Position numbers and translations under genes: made by a program. DNA of 64,000 nucleotides from Agelaius tricolor (Eukaryota; Chordata; Aves; Passeriformes; Icteridae), in assembly GCA_023055355.1 (NCBI GenBank), contig JALJCS010000006.1:32618501-32682500 (forward strand), read 5' to 3'. The notes beneath the pieces were generated by a model. That model did not search any database. It was given only the letters and a program-made list of their open reading frames with translations, and was not told where the DNA came from. Of this stretch, positions 12,422-25,570 are shown one piece after another. The first letter of the stretch is position 1. The number at the start of each line of letters is the position of its first letter.

Positions 12422-13794
12422 TGCAGTGTTCCTAAGAGAAAACTCTGGCTCACCTAAGCAGAAAGTCTGTTTGCAAATTTCTGGAGGTATTCAGAGGTGG
12501 CATCAGTTGTGGTAGGTGAGTGAATATTCTTTCTCTGTAAGCTGGACCAGATGAGATGTTGCTTTCTAGCAGACCATCAAGAGAAGACCAGCTCTGTGTT
12601 CCTCCAGCAGTGTCTTCTGGTGGCCTCCTGTGCTCTGTCTCTTACGGTTGCTGAAAAAATCTTGGAGGAAACAGCCCCAGGTGAATTGGAAGAAGGGTGA
12701 AAGTGAGGAAATGTGATATTTCCCAATCATGATGTTCTCAGCCCCTCCCATGTCTCCAGGATAAAGTTCATTTGCCATAAGATAAGGCAGGTTTTCTTAT
12801 CATGAAAGAATACTTCAGAAAAACTTTGGCTTTAATTTCAAAGCAAAGGGAAAATGCAAATTCAGATCAATCAGAAAGTCAGTGAAGGTGTTTTGTGTCA
12901 AAAGACATGTTCTTTTTTTGGCTGTAAACATTGTTACACTGTTTACAATATAATACTGTTGTTTATACTTCTTTTGTCCATTAGAACAAATTTACTTTCA
13001 AGATGATTAAAAGCTTTCAATTTTAAAACTTTCTATTTACCTGGTTATGCAGCGATTGTGATTTCTTTCGGAATAAATTTTTGAGGTTAGGTGATTCTGC
13101 TGTGCCAGCTGGATGAAAGGCCTTGCAGTAAATCGGTATGGTATTAAATCAGATTGCTGCTGTTTCTGCCACTCTGAGCTGGGATTCTGCTCTAAGATGC
13201 TTGTAATTTCTGCATTTCCAAAGGCTTGGAAAAATACTCTCATGAAAAACGAAACGTAGTGGGTAATGAAGGCTAAAATTGTTTATACTAATCACATCAA
13301 TTGGAAAATGATCTTCACTCAGCAACTCTTCTACCAGCAAATTAAGACAGCAAATGAGTACGTCGGTGTTGGGGATCGGCTTGGCTTTATAGCGAACTTC
13401 TAGTGGGCTCTTGCTCTGTATTCTTCCTCAAACCAATGAGTGCATCTTCCCTTTCTTTTTGAGGGCTTTTCTTTTCAGTTATATGGTTTGTGTAAAAAAA
13501 CCATTAGTATGTATATGCTGCAACTTGTTGCAGTTTATCCAGCAGAAGTCCGAGTTTGTGTTCTGTGCTGTCTGGGCTTCTGAGGAGTGACTGCAGGCTA
13601 TGCACATCTGCCTGCACCTCACTGGTGCCTCTTCGCATCATTAAAAGTAATTTTTCGTTACCTTTCACAGGTATCTTTAGATAAAAGTTTGAAAACCTGG
13701 AGGAACTTGCGTACTTTTCTAAAGAGCAGGAAGGAAGAAAATCACAGCACTTCCAAGGGAAATACAAGCGGGCTTTTGCCAGTGTTTAATGCCG
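12422..13794. other. Non-coding sequence between the LTR and the CpG island
   Basis: Ordinary AT-rich DNA. It may include upstream promoter sequence for the CpG island, but no defined site can be supported. Confidence 0.55.
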
Positions 13795-14115
13795 TGCAAG
13801 CACTCCTCGCATACTCAGAGATGCTCAGCTGCGGCCGGGGCAGCCGGCTCGGCTCTGAACGCGGCCCGGATTGCCGGTAGCGGACCCGGGGGCCCGCTCC
13901 CTGCGCCCGGTCGCCAGCAGAGGCTGCTGCCAGCCCGCGCCTGGCGCCGGGAAGGGGCGGGACGCACCGGCCCCGCCCGGGCAGCGGCTCCGGCCGCGCC
14001 GCCGGGAGCTCTGGGGGGATGGATGGATGGATGGATGGATAGATGGATGGATGGATGGATGGATGGATGGATGGATGGATGGATGGATGGATGGGCGGGC
14101 AGGCTCACCCACGGG
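13795..14115 (+). promoter_or_regulatory. CpG island, candidate alternative CREB5 promoter and first exon
   Basis: This is the only strongly GC- and CpG-rich block in the window, with GC-box-like motifs such as gggcggg and ccccgcccgg, while the flanks are AT-rich. It ends at a consensus donor GTGAGT (14116-14121). In birds such an island with a donor usually marks a promoter and a non-coding first exon. If spliced to 38712, translation would begin at the internal ATG at 38730 and give the shorter CREB5 isoform starting MNLEQE. The 3' part of the putative exon consists of a GGAT repeat. Strand is inferred from the donor and from the downstream gene; transcription is not shown by sequence alone. 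Confidence 0.55.
14017..14094. repeat. GGAT tetranucleotide microsatellite
   Basis: About 19.5 copies of GGAT with a single G-to-A interruption at 14041. It lies inside the CpG-rich block and just before the candidate donor. The unit contains no stop in several frames of either strand, which explains the long overlapping open frames here (Gly-Trp-Met-Asp repeats on + and His-Pro-Ser-Ile repeats on -). Confidence 0.97.
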
Positions 14116-14121
14116 GTGAGT

Positions 14122-17100
14122 GCAAAAAGTGAACCACGCAGTTTCAGAGGCGAATGTTTCCTGCTGTGAAAACACTCTCTTAACAAAGCCCAGTGAAATG
14201 GGGCTTATAAAGGGAGTTGTTGACTTTGCCTGAAGAACTCGGGGCATTTTTCTCCTATGTACATTTTCAATCCATTCAGCCTTTGCTTTCTGCAGCAATG
14301 CTTGGTTTAAAGCAGACTCTCATCTGCCAGTTTGTTTCATGTGTTCAAGCATTCAGTAACCCAAGGGACTCAACATCAGATGTACATAAATCTCATAAAT
14401 CTCTCTAAAGAGCAGGGAGACTATACAGAGAACCGACTTTTTGCAAAATCAAGACTGAATGGCAACGAATTGGTGTGTTTCTGCTATGGGGCATTAAAAA
14501 CATGTTTATGTGAGCAGGCATCCCAATATTTCTGTGATAATATGCTACTCTTTAAAAAAACCTGAGCATGATAGGTGGCAGTGGCTATTTTCTATAGACA
14601 AATGAGAGCTCTCTCTTTTATTTTTTTTTCTTTATTTTTTTTTTTTCCCAGGAGTGCATGGAGTTTAATCAGCAAGATTTAGATCTTGGGCTTGTTCTCT
14701 CAGCATAATAATAAATCATTCCTAAGTCTTAAGGAGATGTGCCACAAATTCTACTGACTTTCAATGTAAGCCATCACATCCAAGAGCATTGATTTAAATA
14801 TAGGTCTCTTGCCTTTTGAGAAGATACCATCTGCTTAAATTGTGTTTACTGTATGGAAGAAGTCAGGATTTTCCTGGTGAATTATAGAAAAATGATAGCC
14901 TGACTTACTCTGTAAGTGACACCTGTTTAGGAATAATTTGTTAATTGCTACTTCGAGGCTGATTCTTGTGTTCATCAGCTGAATAGGTTTAGTTAATATC
15001 ACATACTAATTTACTGAATAGCTACTCAGTCTAATGCAGCACTAATAACATGTAATTACCTGCTGCGGTTACTCCGGTCTCCTTGCAGGGCTCAGCTCTG
15101 GGGAGAGAGAAACATGTGGGATAGAGAGGAGGTCATATTCTTCACTGGTGTAAAGTCACATTATTCATTCTTGTCAAGAGATTGCAGTTTGTAAATCTGC
15201 CACCCACTTACTTGATTTTGGGAGCCTTCTGTGGAGGGGCTCTGGTGAGGTACAGTCCTGCTTCCTGCAAAGAGGGCTGCCAGACTGCAGTGCTGGCATT
15301 TGCATAACTGCTCTTCTGAAGCATGTAACATCTTCATTTTAGTCCACTTGCAGTCCTAACAGCTGGCCCATGTTGAAAATGATAGAAAATTTTTCTTAGT
15401 GAAACAAGGGGAGTTTAATACTTTTTGTGAAGTAATTGTGCATACCTTCTTTCTATGCCTGGCTTGCACATGAAATATTATCTGACATTATAGCAGCCTA
15501 TATACATGCATATATATATGCATTAATGTACTTTTGGTAGTGTTATTTACTTAGGATACACATAAAATTGTTAACTGTGAATGTGGAACTTCAAAGTGAA
15601 GCTGGGCACATGAATGAAAATTGAAGATTCTCTGTTGGGTGTACACTGCTCTTACTGTTGTCAGCTGGAGCTGTAAGTGCTCAGTCAGTGAGAAAAAAAA
15701 TTGCTTCAGATGTATGTACTGCTGCTTCAGGCTGGATTTTGGTCTATGAAAGTCTTTATTTAATTATAGTGAGGTCTTTTATTAGTGAGCATTTAGCTGC
15801 TTTGCTCAGTATTTTTTCACAGTGTGTACTACACACGCCAGTAACACACACACTGCATAGAGATATGGTTTAGTACAGGACTAAACCATAAAGTTGTATT
15901 CCAGTATTGCACAGGAAAATATATCAGTCACTTTATTACAGGACATGGATTTTTTTACATTAAAAAAGTATGTAAGCAAACGTATACCAACAAGTACAGT
16001 GTGTGCAGTACGTACAGGGGAGTAACAATTGCAGTATTGGTGATTGATTTTGCACTTGCTTGTGGGTCTATGTTGGTAATGAATTTGGCTACAACAAGGA
16101 AAACTGTGAGAGAAAACCTTTTGTTTTATGGCTCTTCCCTTCTATACAAAGGATACTACTGGGAAACTGGGGAGGTATCCCTGCCAAAAAAGGGCAGCAG
16201 CCACAACAGAGCAAGTGGGAATTTCATGTACAATATTGTGGGTATTGGCATGGGTGGACTCCCTGTTGCAAGAGAAGTTGTCTTCAGTGAGACAGCCATT
16301 TACAGGGGTACTGCAGCTTTGGTCATCTCTAAATCCAGGTGTACATAATACATATGCATATGAGCTGGGTGATCTCACAAGTGAGTTTGGCTTGTTTTGT
16401 TTATCTTGGAGAGGCTGGGTTGTTGCTCACTCATGAATGGTGAGTGGGCTTGGGAATGCACTGCTGAGATTTGTTTAGTCCATCTTAGCAACTAGATCTT
16501 TCACAACTTGACTTTATATTTTTTAAATGTTTAAATTTTTAAAAAATTTTATTTTAATTTGTCTACCTTTGTCTATTTTCATTATCTGGACTTTGCCTTC
16601 CAGACTCCCCACCACCTCCACTCTCTGTGCAAGGCTGGATTTTAACTGAGTACAAGCATCACATCATCACATCGCTGATGCATATCAAATCTGGAATGAC
16701 GGTCAAATACTCTGCCCACTTGTGTCTGGGTGTTTCTTGGGCGTCTTGGATTTCTTGGGATTTAGGATTGAGTCTCCATGTCCAAAGCAGAAAGTCACAT
16801 TGCTTTTTTATTTCAGCTTACCAGTTTTCAGCCTCCTACTCTGCTGTGTTTAGGAATAACTGAAACTGGTTCTTACAGTCCTGAAATGCCTCTTCCTTAA
16901 CATCTTCTACAGTGACAGCAACATTAATACATGAGTCTCTTCTCATGTCTGGGCCAGTTTACAGTAGGCAAGCCCTTGTATTTGCTAGCCAATAGGTATG
17001 GCAGTGTGCCAGACCTACTTTTATCATCTTAAACTAAGATGCCCTGAATATATCTTGATAGTATTGCTTCAGCTGGTGCTAATAGATTTTGACCTCTTTG

Positions 17101-19576
17101 ATCTGCCTTTTTTCTCAGCAATTTTGAATTGGGGTACAGTGGGTACAACCTCTGATTTACTTCTTTCCTTTTATTTTGCTAGGATGGCTGATCTATTCTC
17201 AGCTAGTTTCTACAGGCAGAGCGCTTTTTTGCAGGGTTGCTGGATTCAGTAGCTCTCCCAAAGCCTAACCCCCCCCACCCTGCATTTTAGCATGGGCTTT
17301 TAAACTTTTTTTTCTTGGCTGTACCTTGTTTTCTAGGTGTTCTTGTCTTTGAAACTTAACCTATGTGTTCAGCCAGAGCACTGCATGACCCACAGTGACT
17401 ATTCATTCCCAGGGTATTAGATGAAGGAGCCGTGGTGTTGTATTGCATTCAAATCAGTGTCTTGCTCTGCCCCGTTGCCCAGCGGTGGGTGGTACTCCTA
17501 TGAGTCATCTGCTATAAATGCCAAATGATAGCATCTTTTGCTTCATGATGTTCTTGTTGGCAGCGTTGTGCATCACCAGCACTCGGTCACATTTTTCCTG
17601 TCTAATATTGCTGCTCATCACAATTGTGATCGTGTTGCACCTGGCTCCACAGCCCAGCTGCAATCCAGCGAGCTGTTTAATCCAGGGGCACACTTGCAAA
17701 TACAGCTGATAGTTTTGTGTAGTATTTGTGTAGTACACAGGAATCTTTTCTTACATTATGTGTCCTATATTCTCTTCCTACAGTGATTTTTTCTGTCCTC
17801 AATCACTGCCCATACAACTACATTGTCTACCCACTCACCCCTTCCCCAGGATTACTGTGGCATTAGTATATAAAGCAGTTCTGGTTGCCACAGTTGTCCA
17901 TTTGTGTATTTTTCCTCTTTCAGCCTTTCCTGATGCTTTCCAGATCCTGTGCACAGCAGCAGAGTGTCAGCAATCTCAGTTAGTCTCTGTTCTGCCTTCT
18001 AAATTCTTCAGATGTGTCTCTATGTGCCTAATCTTCACTAGAACTTCTCATTGTTTTGATCCTCTCCCTGTGTAATTCAGCTCCCTGTGTTGTTTGCAGG
18101 TAGTTACCCGGGGTTAAATTTGTTTGCTTCTACTGATAGTTCTACAAATGTTCTTGCTCTAAGTAATGTTTTTTATCTGTCTAAACTTGAAGTGGATGTC
18201 TGCATTCCTCATTCTCTAATACAAGCATCTATTCCTTCTTTTTCTACAATATCTTTTGAGGTCACAGAACCCATTGTAACTGATTTTTTCCCCCACAATA
18301 TCTCCAGCAATTTAAACATAATCTTCTTATTCACTTTTTGTCTATTCACTGTTAGACTGCGGTAGTGATGGGACAGTGTAGTAGAGTTTTTAAAAATTGG
18401 TATGAATTCAGGTCCTTCTCCTAAGATTGTGGAATGTATTTTATACGAAAATCTTAACTTTTTTTTGGTAGTCTGAATCCCTTCATGTTTCCAGTACTTT
18501 CTGTTTCTAAAATCTACATGAGTCTTTGTTTTTAATTTTCTGGCTATCCCACTAGGCTGGTTGCTGTCATGATTTTGGCATGTTGGGTACTGATTATCGA
18601 TGCTGGAGGATTCTCTTCTGAAAGTGAAACTTTTAAAAACTAAAAGCCAGCCTGCTACTTTTGTCAATGCAAAATGCTACAGAATGCCTCTTTAGCTTTC
18701 TGAACCTGTGGGGCAATGTTAGTGAAGTCAGTGGGCACCAAACTGCTCCTCATCTCCTGGCCTACAGCTGCAGGGGGGTACCCAGCACACTGGGTACACC
18801 TGGATGGCACGGAGCAGGGATGCTGCAGGGATGTAGGGCAGGGCAGTCCAGGTCTGCCTGACCCACAGTGAGCCATGCTGATGCAGACCTGCCTGTGACA
18901 GAGATACTCAGGTGTCACTGGAATATGTTTCCTGGCACTCTGAGTCCTTTGTGGGTAAATTTGATACAAGACCAACTAGCCTGCATTGGTCTCATGATAA
19001 TAGATCTAGCAGGAGAGCAATGCCAGCCTGACCCCAGAGCCTCACAGGCTCCAACACTGGGTACTGCTTTTCTCTGTTGGGAGAACAGTTAATCCACTGA
19101 ATCTGAAAAACCACCCATAGATAATTGAGAGTTGAGAGTGCTGGTGTGTGCTGAAGCCTTATAACTCAGTGGAGGGCTTTGGTGAATCAGGGCACTGATG
19201 ATTACCCAGGGTGCAAACCAGTGGGGAACTGGAACGAGGATTCTTGGGACCTCAATGGGAACATGGAGGAAGCAAATAAATTAACCAGATTTTAAATCTG
19301 AATTATAGAAGCAGGTGTGGAAATTCTGCAACTGCCCCACTCAGCAGTTAGCTTGGGGACACCAAACTCTTCTTTCCTGCAAACTTGTGCTTCCTTAAAT
19401 TTTTAACTTTTAATCCTATCTAATTCTTAATCTGTTCTAACACAATACTTTATGGCTCATCATCTCTTGTTTTAATTTGATACTGATGTTTTCTCTCCCC
19501 TGATGTCCCTTTGCTCATGTATCCTGTCAGTAGAGCAGAGGAAATACCTCCTCTGCACCTTCTAATGTTGAAAGTT
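14122..19576. other. Non-coding sequence, candidate 5' intron
   Basis: Holds an 18-bp perfect palindrome ATGCATATATATATGCAT (15506-15523), an ATG directly before a GTGAGT donor (16437-16445, see findings) and several overlapping chance frames at 16001-16436 and 18087-18667. No mobile element recognised. Confidence 0.6.
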
Positions 19577-20162
19577 TGTGGTAATGTTAAAAGATGGTAG
19601 CTGGCCCCATGCATGCTCTCGCAGCCCATCAACAGGGAGGAGAGCTGGAAGTGTTAAAGTCAAAAAAACCCTTACAAATTGGGATAAAGACAGTTTAAAA
19701 GGAAAAGAAAAAGCTGCACACACAAAGAAAGCACACCAGGGAATTCAGTCACCCCTTCCTATGAGCAGGCAGGTGTTCAGCCATCTTCAGGAGAGCAGAG
19801 CCCCATCAACCATAATGGTGACTTGGGATGACAAACGTCATCACTCGGAATGTTCCCCCCTTCCTTCTTCTTCCCATAGCTTTATACACTGAGCATGGCA
19901 TCATTTGGGACGGAATATCCCTTGGGTCAGTTGGGATCAGCTGTCCTGGTTGTGTCCCCTCATAACGTCTTGTGAACCCCAGCCCCCTGCTTGGTGAGGT
20001 GGTATGAGGAGCTGAAAATGTCTTGACTGTGTCAGCACTGCTCAACAGTAACTAAAATATCCCTGTATTATCAACACTTTTCCCAGAGCAAATCCAAAGC
20101 ATAGCCTGATACCAGCTACTACAATGAATAAAATTAACTCTCTCCCAGCCAAAATCAGTGCA
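19577..20162 (-). mobile_element. Solo LTR of an avian ERVL-type endogenous retrovirus
   Basis: On the minus strand the element begins TGCACTGATTTTGGCTGGGA and closely follows the common avian ERVL LTR that I remember: an AGAGTTAATTTT segment, a TATAAAGC promoter box (minus strand, near 19883-19890), the GGAAGAAGAAGGAAGG purine block, and TTTTAAACTGTCTTTATCCC in the R/U5 part. It ends near ATTACCACA (19577 on +). The ends are TG...CA. The expected 5-bp target duplication is imperfect (AAGTT left, AATTT right), which together with many substitutions suggests an older insertion than the ERVK-like LTR. No internal retroviral sequence is attached. The end points are good to a few bases. Confidence 0.85.
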
Positions 20163-20212
20163 AATTTATTTGTGCTAAGCTCTTTAAAGCTGAAAAGTGA
20201 TAGTAGCAGTAG

Positions 20213-20230
20213 TTATTATTATTATTATTA
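20213..20230. repeat. TTA microsatellite
   Basis: Six perfect TTA copies, about 50 bp right of the ERVL LTR. Confidence 0.9.
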
Positions 20231-23200
20231 TAGCATTTTACTGTGAATCTCCTAAAATGTTTTAAATATTCTAAATAATTTAAAAGCTTTCATCTATCCT
20301 GCCTATGCCAAATCTTGAGACTCATTCTAGATTCAGGGCCAATAACATTATCACTGTTAGTCAAAACTTGATTGGAATGGGGATGTCTTCCATATTGGCC
20401 TACACTTCATCATGGCATTGAACTTGAAAGGTCTTTGCCCCTTTTCTGAGCATAGTTTCAACACATTTATGCCAAAGGAGAACAAGTAATTGGCCAAAAG
20501 TGAGTGATCATCATGACTTCTTTTTAAGAAATCATTATGTTAATTTTCCTTGAGGGACTTTCCTTTGGATTGTTCTGTAACTTATTTTTTTAATTAAAAA
20601 AAAAAGGTAACGTTGACTAAAAAGCTCCCTCACTGTTTATGAAAGGGTTGGTATTGCACTTATAGTGAATTTAGTGCTGGTTTTGTTTTTTTTTTTTTCT
20701 TTTTGTTTTGTTTTGGTTGATTGGTTTGGTTTAGTCTTTTTATGCACCAGAAGACAATCAGTATTTTTTGAAATTAAAGACAAATGGAGAAAATGCAAAT
20801 ATTCCCTTGTGCGGGAGTAATATATTTCCGGGGAGAAACCAGGCTAGGAGTGGCTTTCAAACTTTTAAATCTGTTTTATGTGGTGTATAAGAGATTGCTG
20901 TCATCACCCAGATGCAGGAAATACCAGTGCTGGCCTTAAGGGGGACAAAGTAAACTCGACAATGGACTGAAAAGAAAAATAAACAATCGACCAACCGTTT
21001 TTATAGCTTGTTTTTTCTCTTGCTTTAACAGTAACATTCACCTTCATTTACCAGAGTTCTGTGAAACATCTGTATCAAGCCTTAAACTTGCTTGACCTTA
21101 GTTTAGGTTCAAGGTTCAATATATTCCATGTGCATGGATGATTGTACAAATCCACAAGAGCTCTGTCTCTATGCAAACCTTTTTCCCTGTCCCAGATTTG
21201 GCCTCTTTCTCGCTAAATAAATCCAAGGACAACTTTCTCTCTCTGTCTTTCTTTCTGCAAAAATTGCTGCAGGGGTGCCCTTGGGGCTTGCAGGGTGTTA
21301 CAGGGCTTAGGAATAGAGAGGGAAAGTTGCCTTAGAGGATGGGGTCAACCTACTGTAACAACTGCCCCGGATGGAATCTTTTATAACTTGAAGAATTGAA
21401 TTTAAAGGCCTCATTTTGCTAAATCTCCCAAAACAAATGGTTCAGCATTTGTATAATTTTTAAATCTGTACTTCTTCTCTCATTTGTAAAATCAGGAAAG
21501 ATTTCTAAATGGCTCCGAGCAAGTCTCTGAGCTGAACAATTGCTCTCCTCCTGCTGCCTAGCTATATTTCTTCCCAGGGCTTCTGTGGGTTACTTTACTT
21601 AACAAATAGCTGCCTGTATAGGATACAATATTTGGGTCTTAAAGAAGAACTTGGTGGCAGCAGAAATTAAGTTTTGAATTTGTTACAGTTCCCAGCACAA
21701 GCTATATTGATATGATTATTATTTAAATATATTTAAAATAATTTCTGTATGCAATAGCATACAAGCTCAGTTGATATCTCTTGCACACCTGTTATCTGAA
21801 CACAGATGTACTTTGGGGAAAGAGGGATGAGAAAACACAACTTGCTTTCAGTGTCTTAGATACCCTTTGTGCTGGATTGGCCCCATAGCATGAGATGCCA
21901 CACCTTGCTTGGGGTCCTGCATCATGGTGGTTTTCCACCTGAGGAAGGTCTGCACCTCTCAGCTGGAGGGTTCTGGTGTCCTTAGGGAGTTCACCATGAG
22001 AGGGGGAAGCATTTCTTTCACATGGGATGGTGTAGGGCATTTCTTCTTGCTGATTCCAGCCAGGCCCATGGCCAGGTGGTGTCACTTGGATGAAGTGAGG
22101 AGATTGGAGCCAGCCATCTGCTCTGGTGACAGCAAAACTCGATCCAGTTGCGAAAGAAGTGACCTTTCTTGAGCAGTTTCTGAACCCATGACTTTCTCCT
22201 TTATCAGTACTTTATGAATATGAATAGCACTCTTCAGACAGGCAGCCAGCATTATTCTAGCTCAGACATCTGGGGCAACACTGGGTGTGGAAGAGTTGGT
22301 TTTTCTGACTGGCATCTGTGTGGTTCCTGACTTAATCCTACAGTCTTCTTTCAAAGCTAGTAGTGAGAAATTGGCAATTCTAGCTCATGATTCCTCTCTT
22401 CCCAGTGGAGATGTCTGTATCAAGTGGATAGTGTTCATGTGCCTGTTTCTCTGTTGACTGTGGAGGTCTGGAATGACTGATGGAGGTAGAGACGCTGAGG
22501 AAGTGTAAAGCCAAGATGATTATGTGTGTGTCATACAAACCAGAAACCTCTCAGATAGGTGTGGTAGGCAGACTTCTGTCTGGAAGGGGCATATCCCCAT
22601 CAGCTAATTTTGTGTTTAACTTCACTAAAGATGTGGCTGCCTAGCTCAAGAGCACTGTTGTGCTGATATTACTTCCACAATGTGAGCTGGTTATCTCTGC
22701 CCAGCTCTGCACTGTGCTGTGTAAACAGCCACATTCCCTCAGAGTCAGCTTTGGTTATTTTGTGTGGCACAGTGTTAGCCCAGGCATAACTTTTTGAGGC
22801 CCCAGTAGATTTTGCATACCTGTAAGGCATTTTATTAAGTTGAAGGTTTTGCTCTCCAGAGGGCAGGAGTTTTGTTGAAGAAACACATAAGGGTACTGGT
22901 ATTTGTTCTTATCCCCAAGTGGAAAATGCCTCCTTGCAGACTGGCAGGAGACAGCTCTTCTCCACTAATGACTTTGATGTCATGAGATGCAGGCCTTATT
23001 TATCAACACACCTCTGGGAAACTATAGATCCCTCCTGCCCTTTCATTCCCCCACAGTCAGTTCAATTTTTCCTTTAAGTAAATGAACTTTCAAAAGAGCT
23101 AGGGTTTATGGAAGAGAGTTCATGGAGCTGTGATAAAGCACTTCAGGCTGTAACTTACACTTGTTTCTGAGGCTTCACTTTTATTGCTTGAAAAAATTCT

Positions 23201-25570
23201 CATATGATCTCATTTTAGAATTGGGTACTTCAAAGGTTGTTCAATCCATGTTCCTTCGAGGCTGCCTATGCAACCCTATAATTTTTTCCCATGTTCTGTT
23301 CTTTTTTTTTTTTTTCTCCCTCCTTTCATCCTTATTAACTGGAAAACACCAAAGGGATTTTCACACACCAAAATGAGTAGTCTTGCAATATTGTAGCCAT
23401 GCTGCTTTAAAAGTTACTGTAAAATCAGTCCATAGTGGATATGTGTTTGCACATTCGTGCTCTATTATTGAGTGCCTGAACTAGTCTTACTAACCAGGCT
23501 CTGTTATGGTAGATCTGCAGGCAGAACTGTTCTGGTAAAGCCTTCAAAAGGGATTTGATTTAAATTAGAAATAATTGTTTTACCAAAAGTGTTTTATCAC
23601 ACAATTACAGCCTTCCATAAAAAGGCACAAGCTATACAGGTTTTGCGAGAAGAGATGAAGGCAAGAAAGGATCTTTCCTGGCATATATGTAGTCTTGTTT
23701 TTTTTGCTTTCTCCTCCTTGCTTCCCAAATATGGAGTCATATTCAGTAGTGAAATGAACTTGACCTCTCTTGAAATGAGGTTGGACAGTTTGAGTCCCAT
23801 GTTCTCTGGTTGGAAGTTTTGATGGCCTCACTAATGTTGTTTTGTCAACTCTTGCAAAATGGATTTCACTGTCAGTCACATCATGTGTGTGAACTGAATA
23901 GCTGACCTGGAACTATAAAATTCCCTTAAAACAGCACTGAGCATGAAACCCAAAAAATTCCAGAATTTTCCTTTGTGACAAAAACATCTTCTCCCAAACA
24001 TTTTTCACTGTGGTTTCAGTTTCTTTTCGCTTTTCTTTTTCAGTAGGAAAATGTGAGAATGGGAATGAGATTGCCAGAGAAAGACATTAAGAAAAGAAGA
24101 CATCAAGTACTTAAAAAAGTGAACTACTTTCCTTTATTTTCTTGTTAGTGTTATGGACCAATATAACAGACATTTTTTCCTTTGCTCTGACACTTACTTG
24201 CCAAAGTGATTAATTTCAGTCCTTGTACCTAAGATTGAAATCTATAGAGAAAAATGTAGAGTCTACTTAAAGAGTTAAGCATTAGTGCTGGAAGCAAGAC
24301 AACCTGTGAATACTTCTCACAAACGATTGAAATGAAATAAGATTTCAATGTATTGATCTTTGTTCTTTCATGTTTGTTAAAACTCAGGTAACACTCAGTG
24401 GAATTTTTTCAGGTTAACTTCAAGTAGAAGATGCAGCCTGTATCTCCACATATGTTTTTTGTTATTTGTGAAGTGATACCAGGAAAGACCCTTGTATTTT
24501 GGATAGTTAGCCCAGATGTTCTTACATGAGTAGAGATATTTTGCTGCCTCTTTTTTTACCATTGTCTGCATAAAGAAGATAACTTTTTGAGTCTACAGCC
24601 CAGCCAAGGAAACAAGAGCTGTATTAGTATAGTATCAAAGTGCCTTGGAGATTGACCTTATTTTCTTTAAACACTGTAACAACAGAAGTTCATAATGCAC
24701 TGTGTACTGCAGTCAAATGCATGCTATGATGTAATACAAAACAGTATAAAATAAACTGTTATATATGTAAGTGCAAAATGAAGGATCCAGGATCAGAGGC
24801 TTCTTCACTTCAGACCAAGGCATTGCTTGAGAAAGGAGAATATGAGGGAGAAGGAGGCAAGTGTAGCTTACAAGTCTGCTAGAGGAGATGGATGGTAGTG
24901 CTGGGAAGGAGATTCATGACAATCCTGTTTGTTCTTAATGCTCCCCAAATATTTTTATTCTCCAGAATTATGCAAAGAATCATATTATTTGGATGATCCA
25001 AACAAAATGTATGTTAAACTTTTTTTGCCTGTTTTGACAGATGGGAAGATAATAGCACCTATTTATAATTGCCACTTACTGTCTTGAAAGAAATTCTAGC
25101 AGCATTAATACTCCAAAAGCTATTTGTGGCATTGATAAATGCAAAAGCATTAGTCAGTATCTGTAGCTGTCCATAAAAATAGCTCTCTCTGTGAAGAAAA
25201 CTTAGCCTTACCTATGAAAATATTGGATACGATGTCACACAAGATTATGACAACTAGAGTATATAGACTTAATGGCCTACATATCATTAGCAAACACTTG
25301 GAAAGGACTATCCTGCAGTAATATGGCTTTCTGAAAAAACTCCTGACTCCTCAGGTGACTGATTGGGGGCAGATGATATACTGAGAGGATCTGTCAAGTG
25401 CTTAGGATCAAAGTGTCTTTCAAAAAGTGCACTGCCTTTTCCAATACTGAAGCCTGCATTTGTAATCCCTTTATTGGAGGCAGTCACTGATCTTACTACC
25501 CTGTGAAATCTGCCTTTGCTGGGACACTGCCACCTCAATTATGCCTTTATTTTCTGATTATATAGCATAG
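20231..25570. other. Non-coding sequence, nothing recognised
   Basis: AT-rich with T-runs (for example 20686-20699 and 23301-23316). No gene or repeat family recognised. Confidence 0.6.

Noticed and set aside
11867..12435. Open frames of 60-107 codons on both strands
   Set aside because: They lie within the ERVK-like LTR, which is non-coding.
13789..14298. Overlapping open frames of 82-157 codons on both strands, with Trp-Met-Asp-Gly or His-Pro-Ser-Ile repeats
   Set aside because: They are translations of the GGAT microsatellite and its GC-rich flank; being open on both strands in several frames is a property of the repeat unit.
16001..16436. Three overlapping frames on the + strand, up to 115 codons
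   Set aside because: Open simultaneously in different frames with no known motif; one contains hydrophobic stretches but nothing that supports a gene.
18209..18667. 152-codon open frame on the minus strand
   Set aside because: No recognisable domain, no splice context, and another frame (18087-18365) is open on the opposite strand; likely chance.
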